DNA of 64,000 bases from GCA-1730015 sp964550655 (GCA_964550655.1 CAZKAQ010000001.1:1-64000), one strand, 5' to 3'; shown: positions 1 to 8,686, numbered from the stretch's first letter. Notes: generated by a model from the letters alone, not told the origin. Translations and numbers: made by a program.

Positions 1-663
1 CTAGCGAACCAGTTTTTCTACGCTGCCATCGGAACTGCCGAGTAACAGAACGTCTGCCGGACGTTGTGCAAACAAGCCGCACGACACCACACCAGCCAAT
101 TGATTGATCTGTTGCTCAAGGTCAACGGGATCGGTGATCTGCATGTTAAAGATATCGAGGATGACATTACCGTTGTCTGTTTTGAATTGATCACGTAGTT
201 CCGGATCGCCGCCAAGCTTGACGATTTCGCGGGCGACATAGCTGCGTGCCATGGGGATGACTTCAACCGGTAGTCCGAAATCACCGAGTACACTGACCTT
301 CTTGCTTGTGTCTGCAATACAGACAAATTCGGTGCTTGCAGCGGCGACGATTTTTTCCCGCGTCAGGGCGCCACCACCGCCTTTAATCAGGCGCAGATTC
401 GGGTCAGCCTCGTCTGCCCCGTCAATGTAGACAGACAGAGGGCCCGATGAATTTAGATCGTGTACGTCAATGCCGGCTGCTTTGAGTCGCTGGGCAGTGG
501 CTTCTGAACTCGCAACCGCACCGTCAATGCGTAAATTTGATTTAGCCAGAGCATCGATAAAAAAATTCGCTGTGCTGCCTGTGCCGACGCCGATTACTGT
601 ATCTTCTCGAACCCAATCAAGAGCGGCAGTGGCGACTGCTATTTTCATTTCATCTGTGTTCAT
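1..663 (-). CDS. rpiA: Ribose-5-phosphate isomerase A
   Basis: Interconverts ribose 5-phosphate and ribulose 5-phosphate in the pentose phosphate pathway; cytosolic. The 220-residue product has the phosphate loop GTGST at 27-31, IDGADE with Asp81 and Asp84, and KGGGG...TREK with Lys94 and Glu103. These match the catalytic positions of the E. coli enzyme in both identity and numbering. I start at the ATG at 663 (MNTDEMK); the frame stays open to 864, but that extension is not RpiA-like and would overlap ilvA. The stop codon is the first three bases of the window, so the gene is complete. It is divergent from ilvA, a common gammaproteobacterial pairing. Confidence 0.96.
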   Translation of the reverse strand: MNTDEMKIAVATAALDWVREDTVIGVGTGSTANFFIDALAKSNLRIDGAVASSEATAQRLKAAGIDVHDLNSSGPLSVYIDGADEADPNLRLIKGGGGALTREKIVAAASTEFVCIADTSKKVSVLGDFGLPVEVIPMARSYVAREIVKLGGDPELRDQFKTDNGNVILDIFNMQITDPVDLEQQINQLAGVVSCGLFAQRPADVLLLGSSDGSVEKLVR

Positions 664-855
664 AGTGTTAAATTCAGCTTCGGTGTAAAGTGCGTTTTGT
701 ACATCTGTTGTCTCTTGCGGCGAGTGCTTGAAAAGCTTGCATAAATTCCGCAATTTGTGGTGTTGCCGTGCCTGCTGGCTGCCAGGTGATAAACGCAGCA
801 CTTCCACCTGAAGCGTGCATTCGTTAGAGTGCAGGTCTATTGCACGTGAGGTCCC
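664..855. promoter_or_regulatory. rpiA-ilvA divergent intergenic region
   Basis: These 192 bases must hold the promoters for both divergent genes. A GAGG Shine-Dalgarno sits just before the ilvA ATG. I see no convincing sigma70 pair and no leader peptide rich in branched-chain codons, so attenuation of ilvA is not supported here. Confidence 0.4.
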
Positions 856-2373
856 ATGGATCACTATATAAGAAAAATTCTAACCGCCAGAGTTTATGAT
901 GTTTCAAGCGAAACGCCACTTGAAATTGCTCCGGGACTGAGTGCTAAAACCCGCAACAATATTCTGCTCAAACGAGAGGACATGCAGCCGGTTTTTTCCT
1001 TCAAATGTCGTGGTGCCTACAATCGCATTTTTAAACTGCAGCAACAACAGCCGGATACACAAGGTGTCGTTTGTGCGTCTGCCGGTAATCACGCACAGGG
1101 TGTTGCATTGTCGGCGAGCCGACTCGGGCTTAAATCGGTCATTGTGATGCCAAAAACCACGCCGTCTATAAAAGTCGATGCGGTCAGAGCACTCGGTGGT
1201 GATGCGGTGTTGCATGGTGATGACTATGATGCGGCCTACGCTCACGCTCGTGAGTTGGAGCAGAACACCGGCTATACGTTTATTCATCCTTTCAATGATG
1301 AAGACACCATAGCGGGCCAGGGTACTGTCGGCGTTGAAATCTGTCGTCAGCATCCACAGTGGATCGATGTGGTTTTTGTACCGATCGGCGGCGGTGGCCT
1401 GGCATCGGGTATTTCGCTGTTAGTGAAGTATTTGCGGCCGGACGTCAAAGTGATTGGCGTTGAACCTGAGGATGCCGCCAGTATGCAGGCCTCGTTAGCG
1501 GCCGGTCGGCCAGTGGTGCTGGATGAGGTTGGAATTTTTGCAGATGGCGTGGCGGTGAAGTCGCCCGGAGATGAGACTTTTCAAATCTGTAGCCAGACAC
1601 TCGATGGCATCGTCACGATTACGGTAGATGAAATGTGTGCTGCAATCCGCGATGTCTTTGATGATACGCGTACGATCATGGAGCCGGCAGGTGCGCTCAG
1701 TGTGGCAGGATTAAAAAAGTACGTCGCCTCACAGAAGCTTACAGGTCAAAACTTAATTGCGGTAACCACCGGTGCCAACGTTAACTTTGATCGACTAAGG
1801 CATATCGCTGAACGGGCGGAAATTGGTGAGCAGCGTGAGGCCTTGTTGGCAGTTACGATCCCGGAAGCGCCAGGCAGCTTTCGCCACTTTTGTGAGATGT
1901 TAGGTAAACGTAGTGTCACCGAGTTTAACTATCGATATGCAGACAGTCGCAATGCAAATGTTTTTGTTGGCGTGCAGTTGTCTGATGGTGCAACAGAGCG
2001 TCAGCAAATTATTGAAGATCTCAGAAGCTCGTCCTTTACTGTTGAGGATCTCACCGACAATGAAATGGCAAAACTGCATGTCAGGTACATGGTCGGTGGC
2101 AGCTCATCTTCTTCTATCAGTAATGAGTTGTTATATCGTTTTGAATTTCCGGAAAGGCCCGGCGCTCTGTCTACTTTTTTGAATAACATGGGGCAGGGTT
2201 GGAATATCACTCTGTTCCACTACCGCAATCACGGATCTGCCTATGCAAGAGTGCTTGTAGGTATGCAGATTCCAGCGCAGGAGAGTGAAGAGTTTCAGAA
2301 TTTCCTTGACCAGCTGGGCTATCGGTATTGGTGTGAAGACGATAACGTTGCTTACAGTATGTTTCTTGGCTGA
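856..2373 (+). CDS. ilvA: Threonine ammonia-lyase, biosynthetic
   Basis: PLP-dependent deamination of threonine to 2-oxobutanoate, the first committed step to isoleucine. The 505-residue length fits the long biosynthetic form. The PLP lysine is Lys50 in FSFKCRGAYNR, and the phosphate-binding glycine loop is IGGGGLASG near residue 178. The last ~180 residues form two ACT-like regulatory domains (EAPGSFRHFCEMLG and ERPGALSTFLNNMG), where isoleucine and valine act in the family. The start ATG follows a GAGG ribosome binding site and gives the usual N-terminus. The catabolic short form is excluded by the double ACT tail. Confidence 0.96.
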   Translation: MDHYIRKILTARVYDVSSETPLEIAPGLSAKTRNNILLKREDMQPVFSFKCRGAYNRIFKLQQQQPDTQGVVCASAGNHAQGVALSASRLGLKSVIVMPKTTPSIKVDAVRALGGDAVLHGDDYDAAYAHARELEQNTGYTFIHPFNDEDTIAGQGTVGVEICRQHPQWIDVVFVPIGGGGLASGISLLVKYLRPDVKVIGVEPEDAASMQASLAAGRPVVLDEVGIFADGVAVKSPGDETFQICSQTLDGIVTITVDEMCAAIRDVFDDTRTIMEPAGALSVAGLKKYVASQKLTGQNLIAVTTGANVNFDRLRHIAERAEIGEQREALLAVTIPEAPGSFRHFCEMLGKRSVTEFNYRYADSRNANVFVGVQLSDGATERQQIIEDLRSSSFTVEDLTDNEMAKLHVRYMVGGSSSSSISNELLYRFEFPERPGALSTFLNNMGQGWNITLFHYRNHGSAYARVLVGMQIPAQESEEFQNFLDQLGYRYWCEDDNVAYSMFLG

Positions 2374-2412
2374 AGCGTGCTTTGCCGACCCAACTAAGTA
2401 CTGATGATAATG

Positions 2413-2606
2413 ATGGACATCCTCCACATATGCCGTCGCAGGCCGTGGACCTTGAACCAGACGGTTCAGGTGGGAACAATCAACGCCGAATCAGGCTTCC
2501 CGCCGTGGCGGACATGCACAACATCAACGTACAACCGCTCCCGGGGTATCGAATTAGGCTCAAGGGAATAACGGGCCTGCTAACGAACACCGCAGAGGAC
2601 ATCCAA
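2413..2606 (-). ncRNA. ssrS: 6S RNA
   Basis: Regulatory RNA that binds sigma70-RNA polymerase holoenzyme in stationary phase. Read on the minus strand, the ends pair through GGATGTCCTC and GAGGATGTCC (about 11 bp with two G-U pairs), closing a ~190-nt rod. The 3' half contains CTTGAACC/GGTTCAAG-type pairing and then GCCTGCGACGGCAT, which resembles the 3' half of E. coli 6S (CCTTGAACC...GCCTGCGGCGGCAT). A CCCTTGAGCC-type block sits in the 5' half. The position directly downstream of zapA matches the zapA-ssrS synteny of gammaproteobacteria. The exact ends are inferred from the closing stem. Confidence 0.88.
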
Positions 2607-2737
2607 ACTTAAAACTTTTTTAGATGTGTTTTCAGCACACAACCTGTGTAGCGGCTGAGACCGGCTGTTTATAAAATCTGCCAGCCAGTTAACGCAGCAT
2701 TGTATATAAAAACCCGAACCTGCGATAAAAAAATCCG

Positions 2738-3142
2738 TTACAGCAGCTGCGTCTGAGTATTTATCGGGTTTTCTGTATTAGTCTTTGTCGGTGATTGTGC
2801 CTCGGTCTGTGTACCGGAATCGAGACTGACAGGCTTCTCACTGAGTGTTTTTTCAATTCTGGCTTTTATGCCAAAGAAGCTGTCGGAGATACTTTCCAGC
2901 ACTTCAGTATTGTTGCTGGTCCCTTGTAGCTCGTGGGCCAGATTGAGCGCGGTAAGCACAGCTGCTTTTTCCGTCGTAATATTGGTTGCGGCCTCTCTGC
3001 CTGCGCGCATTCTTGTGTCGACATCAACTGCTGCCTGAATCAGCTTGTGTTTCTCGGTGGGCGGGCACTGAATCTGATATTCCTTGTTCAATATGTGGAC
3101 TTTAACCGATACTGTGTCTGGTGCAGCTTTGGATGTAGTCAT
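2738..3142 (-). CDS. zapA: Cell division protein ZapA
   Basis: FtsZ-ring-associated protein that bundles FtsZ filaments at midcell. The first ~95 of 134 residues match ZapA: a short beta-rich head (VSVKVHILNKEYQIQCPP) followed by a long helix with ALNLAHEL, which mediates dimerisation through coiled coil. The last ~35 residues are Thr/Gln/Asn-rich low complexity and make the protein longer than E. coli ZapA (109 residues). Its start codon overlaps the stop of the upstream coiled-coil gene (TAATG), so the two are translationally coupled. The 6S RNA gene follows. Confidence 0.93.
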   Translation of the reverse strand: MTTSKAAPDTVSVKVHILNKEYQIQCPPTEKHKLIQAAVDVDTRMRAGREAATNITTEKAAVLTALNLAHELQGTSNNTEVLESISDSFFGIKARIEKTLSEKPVSLDSGTQTEAQSPTKTNTENPINTQTQLL

Positions 3143-3366
3143 TAAGCAGATTCCAGCGATTTCAAGCGGGTTATAATAGCCTCTACCTTGGTTCTGGCTA
3201 CCTCGTTTTTCTCGATAAGACGGGACTTTTCCGCGACCAGATTGCTTTGTTGTGCTCTCAGGGAGGTATTCTCCAGCTTGAGTTGATCATACATATCGAT
3301 CAGCTCCGAGATTTGACCTTCGAGCTCTGCTATCTGCTCTTTGTCGATGATTTTCTGGTTATCCAT
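3142..3366 (-). CDS. ZapB-like small coiled-coil protein (TIGR02449 type)
   Basis: A 74-residue, almost wholly helical protein with heptad-like Leu/Ile spacing (IAELEGQISELIDMYDQL...). It is of the type usually encoded directly upstream of zapA and annotated as a TIGR02449 family member. By size and coiled coil it resembles ZapB, so a role at the division ring is an inference from context. I prefer the ATG at 3366 (MDNQK) over the TTG two codons upstream. The stop overlaps the zapA start by one base. Confidence 0.8.
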   Translation of the reverse strand: MDNQKIIDKEQIAELEGQISELIDMYDQLKLENTSLRAQQSNLVAEKSRLIEKNEVARTKVEAIITRLKSLESA

Positions 3367-3500
3367 TGGCAAAACAGCTTGTTGTCAGTTGTGAGTCATT
3401 TTCAATGATATGTCTTCTGCGGCGGTAAGTCTGTGCGAGACTTCCATGGTAATGCAGCGCTGACTGAAGTACATGAACAAAAGTTAACGTTGCTTTAAGA

Positions 3501-3530
3501 TTGATATCGGTAGGTCATTTGAAATATATG
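3501..3530 (+). promoter_or_regulatory. Candidate sigma70 promoter for ygfB-pepP-ubiH
   Basis: TTGATA at 3501-3506 and TATATG at 3525-3530 are separated by 18 bases, about 40 bases upstream of the ygfB ATG. They lie in the divergent gap with the zapB-like/zapA pair. Pattern match only. Confidence 0.35.
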
Positions 3531-3570
3531 AGAATTATGACCCGATTAACAAGGGTTCTGGAGATATTTG

Positions 3571-4128
3571 ATGCAAATGCCTGACTACTCTCAGGTTGAT
3601 GAAGCGCTTTTTTCGGGCGGTTCGGCTGTCTGTGCTGCCGAATGCCACGGAGTACTTTGCGGGATTCTCTGTGCCTCCGGCACTTCCGACATGCAACGCT
3701 GGGTGCGTCATCTGTTTGAAGCCCGGACGACCGATCGCGAGCTCACCGAAGATGCTATAAAACTGTTACACGACGTTCATCAGTGTACTTTGACTGAAAT
3801 AAACCACGAGACGCTGGAATTCACCATGTTACTGCCGGACCAGGCGGAAACCATGGATGTCAGAATCAGCGGGCTGGCAGATTGGTGCAGTGGTTTCAGT
3901 CTCGGGCTCATCATGGGCGGGCTCAACGATAAAATGCTCATCAGTGACGATGTACGCGAATTTGTCGAAGACGTGCAATACATCTCTGACGCAAGCTTTA
4001 CAGAAAATGACGGCCAGTCTGATCAGACGGAGAAATCGTTTACTGAAATAGAAGAGTATGTTCGCATGGGTGTTCTTTTGTTAAACGAAGAGCTGCAGCC
4101 CGTTAGCCAAAAGCCAACCATACACTGA
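3571..4128 (+). CDS. ygfB: UPF0149 family protein YgfB
   Basis: 185-residue helical protein of the YgfB/YecA (UPF0149) family; molecular function not settled in general. Family features are the N-terminal FSGG...AAECHGVLCGILCA and the central LADWCSGFSLGLIMGG. The ATG at 3571 is chosen because GGAG at 3560-3563 gives 7-base spacing; a TTG one codon earlier is less likely. The stop overlaps the pepP start (TGATG). ygfB-pepP-ubiH is a conserved gammaproteobacterial operon order, which supports the assignment. Confidence 0.9.
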   Translation: MQMPDYSQVDEALFSGGSAVCAAECHGVLCGILCASGTSDMQRWVRHLFEARTTDRELTEDAIKLLHDVHQCTLTEINHETLEFTMLLPDQAETMDVRISGLADWCSGFSLGLIMGGLNDKMLISDDVREFVEDVQYISDASFTENDGQSDQTEKSFTEIEEYVRMGVLLLNEELQPVSQKPTIH

Positions 4129-5450
4129 TGCCAGATACAATTACTTTGCGCAGAGAGCGCGCTCGACGACGCAAGAATCTGATGAATGCTATTGGCAAAG
4201 ATTCCATTGCCATCATCCCTTCAGCGCCGATCAAACTGCGTAGTAAAGACACTGACTACAGATACCGGCAGGACAGTGACTTCTACTATCTGACAGGATT
4301 CCAGGAACCTGAGTCGGTTGCAGTGTTAATTTCCGGCAGAGGTGCCGGGGAGTACATCATATTCTGCCGCGAGAACGATAAACACATGGAAACCTGGAAT
4401 GGCCGCAGGCTTGGTGTAGATGCAGCACCTGAGGCGCTGGATGCAGATGATGCTTTCCCGATCGATGATATCGATGACATTTTACCGGGTTTACTGGAAG
4501 GCCGTGAGCGTGTCTACTACTCAATGGGTCGTGAGACATTATTTGATAACCGTATCATCGGCTGGATCAATCAGCTGAAAGCAAAAACGGGTTCCGGTGC
4601 CAGTGTACCGAGTGAGTTTATTTCACTCGACTTTCACTTGCATGACATGCGCCTTATAAAAAGTCGTTCCGAGCTGACTGCATTGCGCAAAGCTGCCAAA
4701 ATCAGTGCTGCCGGTCATACCGCTGCGATGTCTGCCTGTGTACCCGGTAAAATGGAATACGAACTCGAGGCTGAACTGATATCTACTTATCGGCGCAACG
4801 GTGCAGAACACTCTTTTCTGCCAATCGTCGGTGGTGGTGACAACGGTTGCATACTGCACTACACCGAAAACTGTGATGAATTGCTGGACGGACAAATGGT
4901 GTTGGTAGATTCCGGCGCCGAGTGGCAGTGCTACGCAGGAGATATTACCCGCAGCTATCCGGTCAGCGGGGTATTCAGCGATGCGCAACGTGAGGTCTAT
5001 GAAATTGTGCTTGCTGCCAACAAAGCCGCCATTGCCAAGGTAGTTGTCGGTAATCACTGGAACGACCCGCACGATGCAGCAGTGCGGGTTATCACTCGAG
5101 GTTTGATGAGCCTTGGCATTTTAGAAGGTGAATATAAAAAGCTTGTCAAAGAAGCCGCTTATAGACCTTATTTCATGCATCGTACCGGACACTGGTTAGG
5201 TATAGATGTGCACGATGTGGGTGACTATAAAATTGACGACAAATGGCGCTTGCTGGAACCCGGGATGGTGCTCACCATAGAGCCCGGACTTTATCTGGGT
5301 TCAGATAAAGCAATCCCCAAACTCTACCGGGACATTGGTATACGTGTGGAAGACGACGTAGTCGTCACCAAAGACGGCCCCGAAGTGTTGACTGACTCAG
5401 TCGTTAAAGAGATTGCAGACATCGAAGCACTGATGCAGGGCGGTCAGTAG
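4128..5450 (+). CDS. pepP: Xaa-Pro aminopeptidase P
   Basis: Removes an N-terminal residue preceding proline; a dinuclear Mn enzyme of peptidase family M24B, cytosolic. The 440-residue length is standard. Metal ligands are visible in order: Asp in LVDSGAEW, Asp in YAGDITRSYP, His in HRTGHWLGIDVHD, Glu in TIEPGLY and Glu in IRVEDDVVVT. The N-terminal ~170 residues form the creatinase/prolidase N domain with YYLTGFQEPE. It is translationally coupled to ygfB and followed three bases later by ubiH. Confidence 0.95.
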   Translation: MPDTITLRRERARRRKNLMNAIGKDSIAIIPSAPIKLRSKDTDYRYRQDSDFYYLTGFQEPESVAVLISGRGAGEYIIFCRENDKHMETWNGRRLGVDAAPEALDADDAFPIDDIDDILPGLLEGRERVYYSMGRETLFDNRIIGWINQLKAKTGSGASVPSEFISLDFHLHDMRLIKSRSELTALRKAAKISAAGHTAAMSACVPGKMEYELEAELISTYRRNGAEHSFLPIVGGGDNGCILHYTENCDELLDGQMVLVDSGAEWQCYAGDITRSYPVSGVFSDAQREVYEIVLAANKAAIAKVVVGNHWNDPHDAAVRVITRGLMSLGILEGEYKKLVKEAAYRPYFMHRTGHWLGIDVHDVGDYKIDDKWRLLEPGMVLTIEPGLYLGSDKAIPKLYRDIGIRVEDDVVVTKDGPEVLTDSVVKEIADIEALMQGGQ

Positions 5451-5453
5451 TTT

Positions 5454-6725
5454 ATGCATGGGTCAACGCAGGCTGATGCAGAAGTGCCAGCCGGATCTGT
5501 CATCATTGTGGGTGCAGGACTCGTCGGAGCTGTACAGGCTTTGTTATTTGCCAGAGCCGGTTTCAACGTCACTGTGATTGAGAAAAAGCAGTTACCTGAA
5601 GCGGATCACTCCCTTCATGCAATCAGTAGCCGGACTGTTGCCTTGTCTTATCGCTCCAGGCAACTTTTATCTGATGCCGGCTTGTGGCCCGCGATTGATT
5701 GTTGTCCCATTCAAACCGTACATGTCTCTGAGCAGGGAAATTTTGGTTCGATAAAACTTGAGGCGCACAAGCTGGATGTTGAGGCACTCGGATATGTCGT
5801 ATCGAATGCGCAGTTCGAAAGTTATATGTATGGCCTGTTAAAAAGTGAAGCAAGAATCGAAGTAATAGAATCTGCAAAAGTAGTTTCGGTGCAAAACAAC
5901 AGTGAGTCTGCCGATGTCACGATAGAGCAATCGGGCGTTGCGAAAAATCTCTCGGCGAGTCTGGTTGTAGCGGCGGACGGTACCCACTCTGCCGTGCGTG
6001 AAATGCTCGGCATTGATACCAGACAACACGACTATCAACAGTGCGCCGTGCTTGCTAATGTTTGTACTTCACGCAGCCAAAAACATTGTGCTTACGAACG
6101 GTTTACCCGCGACGGACCTCTTGCCCTGTTACCACTGAGCGCTGCGAATGACGCCGGGCAGATATACTCTATGATCTACACGGCAGGTACAGCTCAGTCA
6201 GAAGAACTGAAAGCGTTATCTGATGAAGATTTTCTTGGTCTGTTACAAAAGAAATTCGGCGGCAGGTCTGGTCGTTTTGAAAAAATCGGTAAGCGTTATG
6301 TTGCGCCATTGTCGTTGACAGTTAGCATGCAACAAACCGAGGGCCGGTTTGTTTTAATCGGTAATGCAGCTCGTACCTTGCACCCGGTCGCAGGGCAGGG
6401 GATGAACCTGGCGTTACGCGATGTATTTGAACTGGTGTCCAGTGTTGTCAGCATTGAAAATATAGATTCCGCGCTGGCTCATTTTGTAAAAAAACGAAAT
6501 ACAGATCAATGGTGGGTGACACAGCAGACTGATCTGCTGGCGCGACTATTTGTTGATAAGCCCTGGCCGCTGCGTCTGCCCGTGTCGTTCATGACCGGTG
6601 CGGGGTTTGTTTTACTCGATATTATCGAGCCATTTAAAAAGGCATTTGCATCAACCAACATGGGCCGCCACGTGCCATTGGCAAAAGTGTGGCAGCGCGA
6701 CTCTGACGTTTCGTCCGCCGGTTAG
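5454..6725 (+). CDS. ubiH: 2-octaprenyl-6-methoxyphenol hydroxylase UbiH
   Basis: FAD-dependent monooxygenase of ubiquinone biosynthesis (aromatic ring C4 hydroxylation in the E. coli scheme). The Rossmann FAD motif GAGLVG is at 20-25 and the second FAD/NAD motif is VAADGTHSAVR. The C-terminal FAD motif is GNAARTLHPVAGQGMNLALRD. GNAA rather than GDAA is typical of UbiH and separates it from its paralogues UbiF and UbiI. In many relatives ubiI follows directly; here it does not, and the operon ends in an accessory patch. Confidence 0.92.
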   Translation: MHGSTQADAEVPAGSVIIVGAGLVGAVQALLFARAGFNVTVIEKKQLPEADHSLHAISSRTVALSYRSRQLLSDAGLWPAIDCCPIQTVHVSEQGNFGSIKLEAHKLDVEALGYVVSNAQFESYMYGLLKSEARIEVIESAKVVSVQNNSESADVTIEQSGVAKNLSASLVVAADGTHSAVREMLGIDTRQHDYQQCAVLANVCTSRSQKHCAYERFTRDGPLALLPLSAANDAGQIYSMIYTAGTAQSEELKALSDEDFLGLLQKKFGGRSGRFEKIGKRYVAPLSLTVSMQQTEGRFVLIGNAARTLHPVAGQGMNLALRDVFELVSSVVSIENIDSALAHFVKKRNTDQWWVTQQTDLLARLFVDKPWPLRLPVSFMTGAGFVLLDIIEPFKKAFASTNMGRHVPLAKVWQRDSDVSSAG

Positions 6726-6958
6726 CCGGAGTAGTGGTACTCAATTTTAGCTAAAGTGTGACTTACGTCGAATCGATGCGTTTCTTTGCGCGATATCAGC
6801 GTCACATTTGCTGACCGATTTCAGAGATTTTCAAAGCCGGCATAGTAAAATTGATTGACCAAACAGTCAGCTATTGTCGGCAGTCGCTATTTTGGCTGCT
6901 CCTGCCTGTGCAGTTTCGACAACAACTGTCGACTTGTCGGATTAACCAAATAGAACCT

Positions 6959-7153
6959 ATGAATTCTTTTTCATTGCCTCTGATTTCCATTGTGTTGCCT
7001 GTATTCAATGGCGCAGTATTGCAGCATAAAAATATCATCGGAAATTTCGACCTTCTCCGAAAGGTAAGTGGCTACACAATTAACAATGTACCTTTCTGTC
7101 GGAAATTTCTGAACATGCCGGGTGTGAGTAATACTTCGGCTGTTAACAGTTAA
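6959..7153 (+). pseudogene. Possible remnant of a family 2 glycosyltransferase N-terminus
   Basis: The ATG at 6959 opens a 64-residue frame starting MNSFSLPLISIVLPVFNGAV. The segment PLISIVLPVFNGA is the textbook first beta strand and nucleotide-binding turn of GT-A family 2 glycosyltransferases. Homology appears to end after about 18 residues: the rest (VLQHKNIIGNFDLL...) has no family features and the frame stops inside the left inverted repeat of the adjacent element. The reading is a gene start left after deletion or insertion. A chance short match is possible. Confidence 0.38.
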
Positions 7154-7392
7154 CCTGCATTATTCATGAGGCGACCTGCGGATTTAGTTCTTATATCTTT
7201 ATTTAAAGTTTTGCGGTGAATTTATGTTCAATCCTGAAATGACAGACTGTCTATTCGACGCCAGAGCCAGTAGCGCGTCACATCTCACCCGATCCCCTTC
7301 GGCGCGTGGCGGGCCACGCTTCTCAGGCGATAGGGCGACCTGTTTAGCGCTATTGACTCTGGGCGCCGAATCCTCATGAAAAATGCAGGTTA
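7151..7392. repeat. MITE-like element with terminal inverted repeats and inner long palindrome
   Basis: Outer arms at 7151-7171 (TAACCTGCATTATTC...) and 7372-7392 (...TGCAGGTTA) are inverted repeats matching at 20 of 21 positions. Inside, 7261-7276 and 7347-7362 pair at 14 of 16 positions. This pairing extends imperfectly to about 7254 and 7370, and is concentric with a central GCGTGGC/GCCACGC stem at 7304-7319. The inner part is thus one ~117-nt imperfect hairpin. About 82 extra bases lie between the left outer and inner arms, against one base on the right. No coding capacity. The right end abuts the ribosome binding site of the next gene. A non-autonomous transposable element is the favoured reading. 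Confidence 0.7.
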
Positions 7393-7402
7393 GAGGAATC
7401 AT

Positions 7403-8686
7403 ATGCGTATAGGTATCGTTGGTGGTGGTTTAACGGGCATGGCGCTGGCGCGCAGATATGGCGCTGACGGTCATGATGTAACTGTTGTTGAATATGCCGA
7501 GCAGATTGGCGGTCTCGCAACATGGTCTGCTTTTTCAGGCTTTAGCTGGGATCGATTCGATCACGTGATCCGGTCGTCTGATAAAAATCTAATTGGCCTT
7601 CTTGAAGATCTTGGTATGCAGGACGATCTGCAATGGCGTACAGCTTCAAACGGGTTGTACGTTGACGAGAAACTGCATCCTATTGGCAGCAAAAGTGAAA
7701 AACCAAAGAGTCCTTTGTTGTCTTTTTCTGCGAGAGTGCGCTTTAAGTTGGCCATGTTGTACGCATCACGATTAAATAGCTGGCAGCCACTGGAGTCTGT
7801 TACCTGTGAGGAGTGGCTGCGCAAAGTATTCGGTAACGAAAACTTTGAGAAGTTTTGGAAACCACTGTTGCTAGCCAGACTCGGACAGGATTACTCGCGG
7901 GTTTCCGCGGTATTTGTCTGGTCATATATTAAAAGTATTTCTTTGGCAGGTGTGGAGCAACTTGGTCATGTACCTGGCGGATATGAAAGAATATTCAAAA
8001 AAATAGAACAAGATATAAAAGCGAGCGGTGGGAGAGTGTTGTTAAAAGAGACTGTTATGCGTGTCTCGCGCGATGCCAATGGTGTAACCATACATACGCC
8101 AATGCGAAAATTGAAATTTGATGAGGTTGTCTGCACCAGTTCGATCAACGTAGTTAAAAGTGTCGTTGATGATGAATTGCTTAATGTGGACAATCGGCGC
8201 AGAGTCGTAGAGTATCTCGGTGTTGTTTGTGTGGTACTAGTTACTAAAAAACCGATCTCTCACTGCTATGAATTGAATGTTTCTGATGAAGCTATTCCGT
8301 TCAAAAGCTTAGTTGGTCTGAGTAACGTGGTTGATATAAAAAATACAGATGGTTATCACCTGACCTATCTATCGAAATATGTGTTGTCGACAGACCCTGA
8401 AATAGAAAAGTCTGATACTTATTTCAAAGAGAAATTTCTGGATGGCATCAAGCGTATGTTTCCGGATTTTTCGATGCAGGATCTCGTCAGTACTCATGTG
8501 CATCGGGCCGGCAAAGCACAGCCTCTGCAGGTATTAAATTACTCTTCAATTGTGCCGCCTGTCAGCACCGGGGATCCCAGGTTGCATATACTTAACACCA
8601 GTCAGTTTGTTAATTGTCCGTCGAGTAACAATGAGGTGATTGGTGCTGTGAACAAATTCTATAACGAGACTTACACTGCCATTTAG
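7403..8686 (+). CDS. NAD(P)/FAD-dependent oxidoreductase, protoporphyrinogen-oxidase/amine-oxidase-like
   Basis: A 427-residue flavoprotein. The N-terminal dinucleotide-binding motif is GIVGGGLTGMALARR (residues 4-18), followed by VVEYAEQIGGLATW, which resembles the GG doublet of the HemY/amine oxidase and UDP-galactopyranose-mutase-like superfamily. Proteins of this type are often encoded beside glycosyltransferases in polysaccharide loci, which fits the glycosyltransferase scrap just upstream. Substrate unknown. Start ATG follows AGAGGA at 7392-7397. It stands alone, with ~500 bases before the next gene. Confidence 0.8.
   Translation: MRIGIVGGGLTGMALARRYGADGHDVTVVEYAEQIGGLATWSAFSGFSWDRFDHVIRSSDKNLIGLLEDLGMQDDLQWRTASNGLYVDEKLHPIGSKSEKPKSPLLSFSARVRFKLAMLYASRLNSWQPLESVTCEEWLRKVFGNENFEKFWKPLLLARLGQDYSRVSAVFVWSYIKSISLAGVEQLGHVPGGYERIFKKIEQDIKASGGRVLLKETVMRVSRDANGVTIHTPMRKLKFDEVVCTSSINVVKSVVDDELLNVDNRRRVVEYLGVVCVVLVTKKPISHCYELNVSDEAIPFKSLVGLSNVVDIKNTDGYHLTYLSKYVLSTDPEIEKSDTYFKEKFLDGIKRMFPDFSMQDLVSTHVHRAGKAQPLQVLNYSSIVPPVSTGDPRLHILNTSQFVNCPSSNNEVIGAVNKFYNETYTAI

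Larger units (their letters stand above)
6726..7402. other. Accessory intergenic region with a gene scrap and a palindromic element
   Basis: A 677-base gap between ubiH and an FAD oxidoreductase. It contains the glycosyltransferase-like scrap (6959-7153) and the inverted-repeat element (7151-7392), listed separately. A 10-bp palindrome (CTGTTAACAG, 7140-7149) touches the left end of the element. The first ~230 bases show nothing I can name. Confidence 0.7.

Noticed and set aside
664..864. N-terminal extension of rpiA to 864 on the minus strand
   Set aside because: The extra 67 codons do not resemble RpiA, cross the ilvA start and would shift the exactly conserved residue numbering.
2131..2612. 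Short frames on both strands after ilvA
   Set aside because: They overlay the 6S RNA and the ilvA end, have no ribosome binding sites or family features.
7151..7392. Integron attC site
   Set aside because: The folded palindrome is similar in size, but I could not find paired RYYYAAC/GTTRRRY core sites at the ends and no integrase or cassette array is present.
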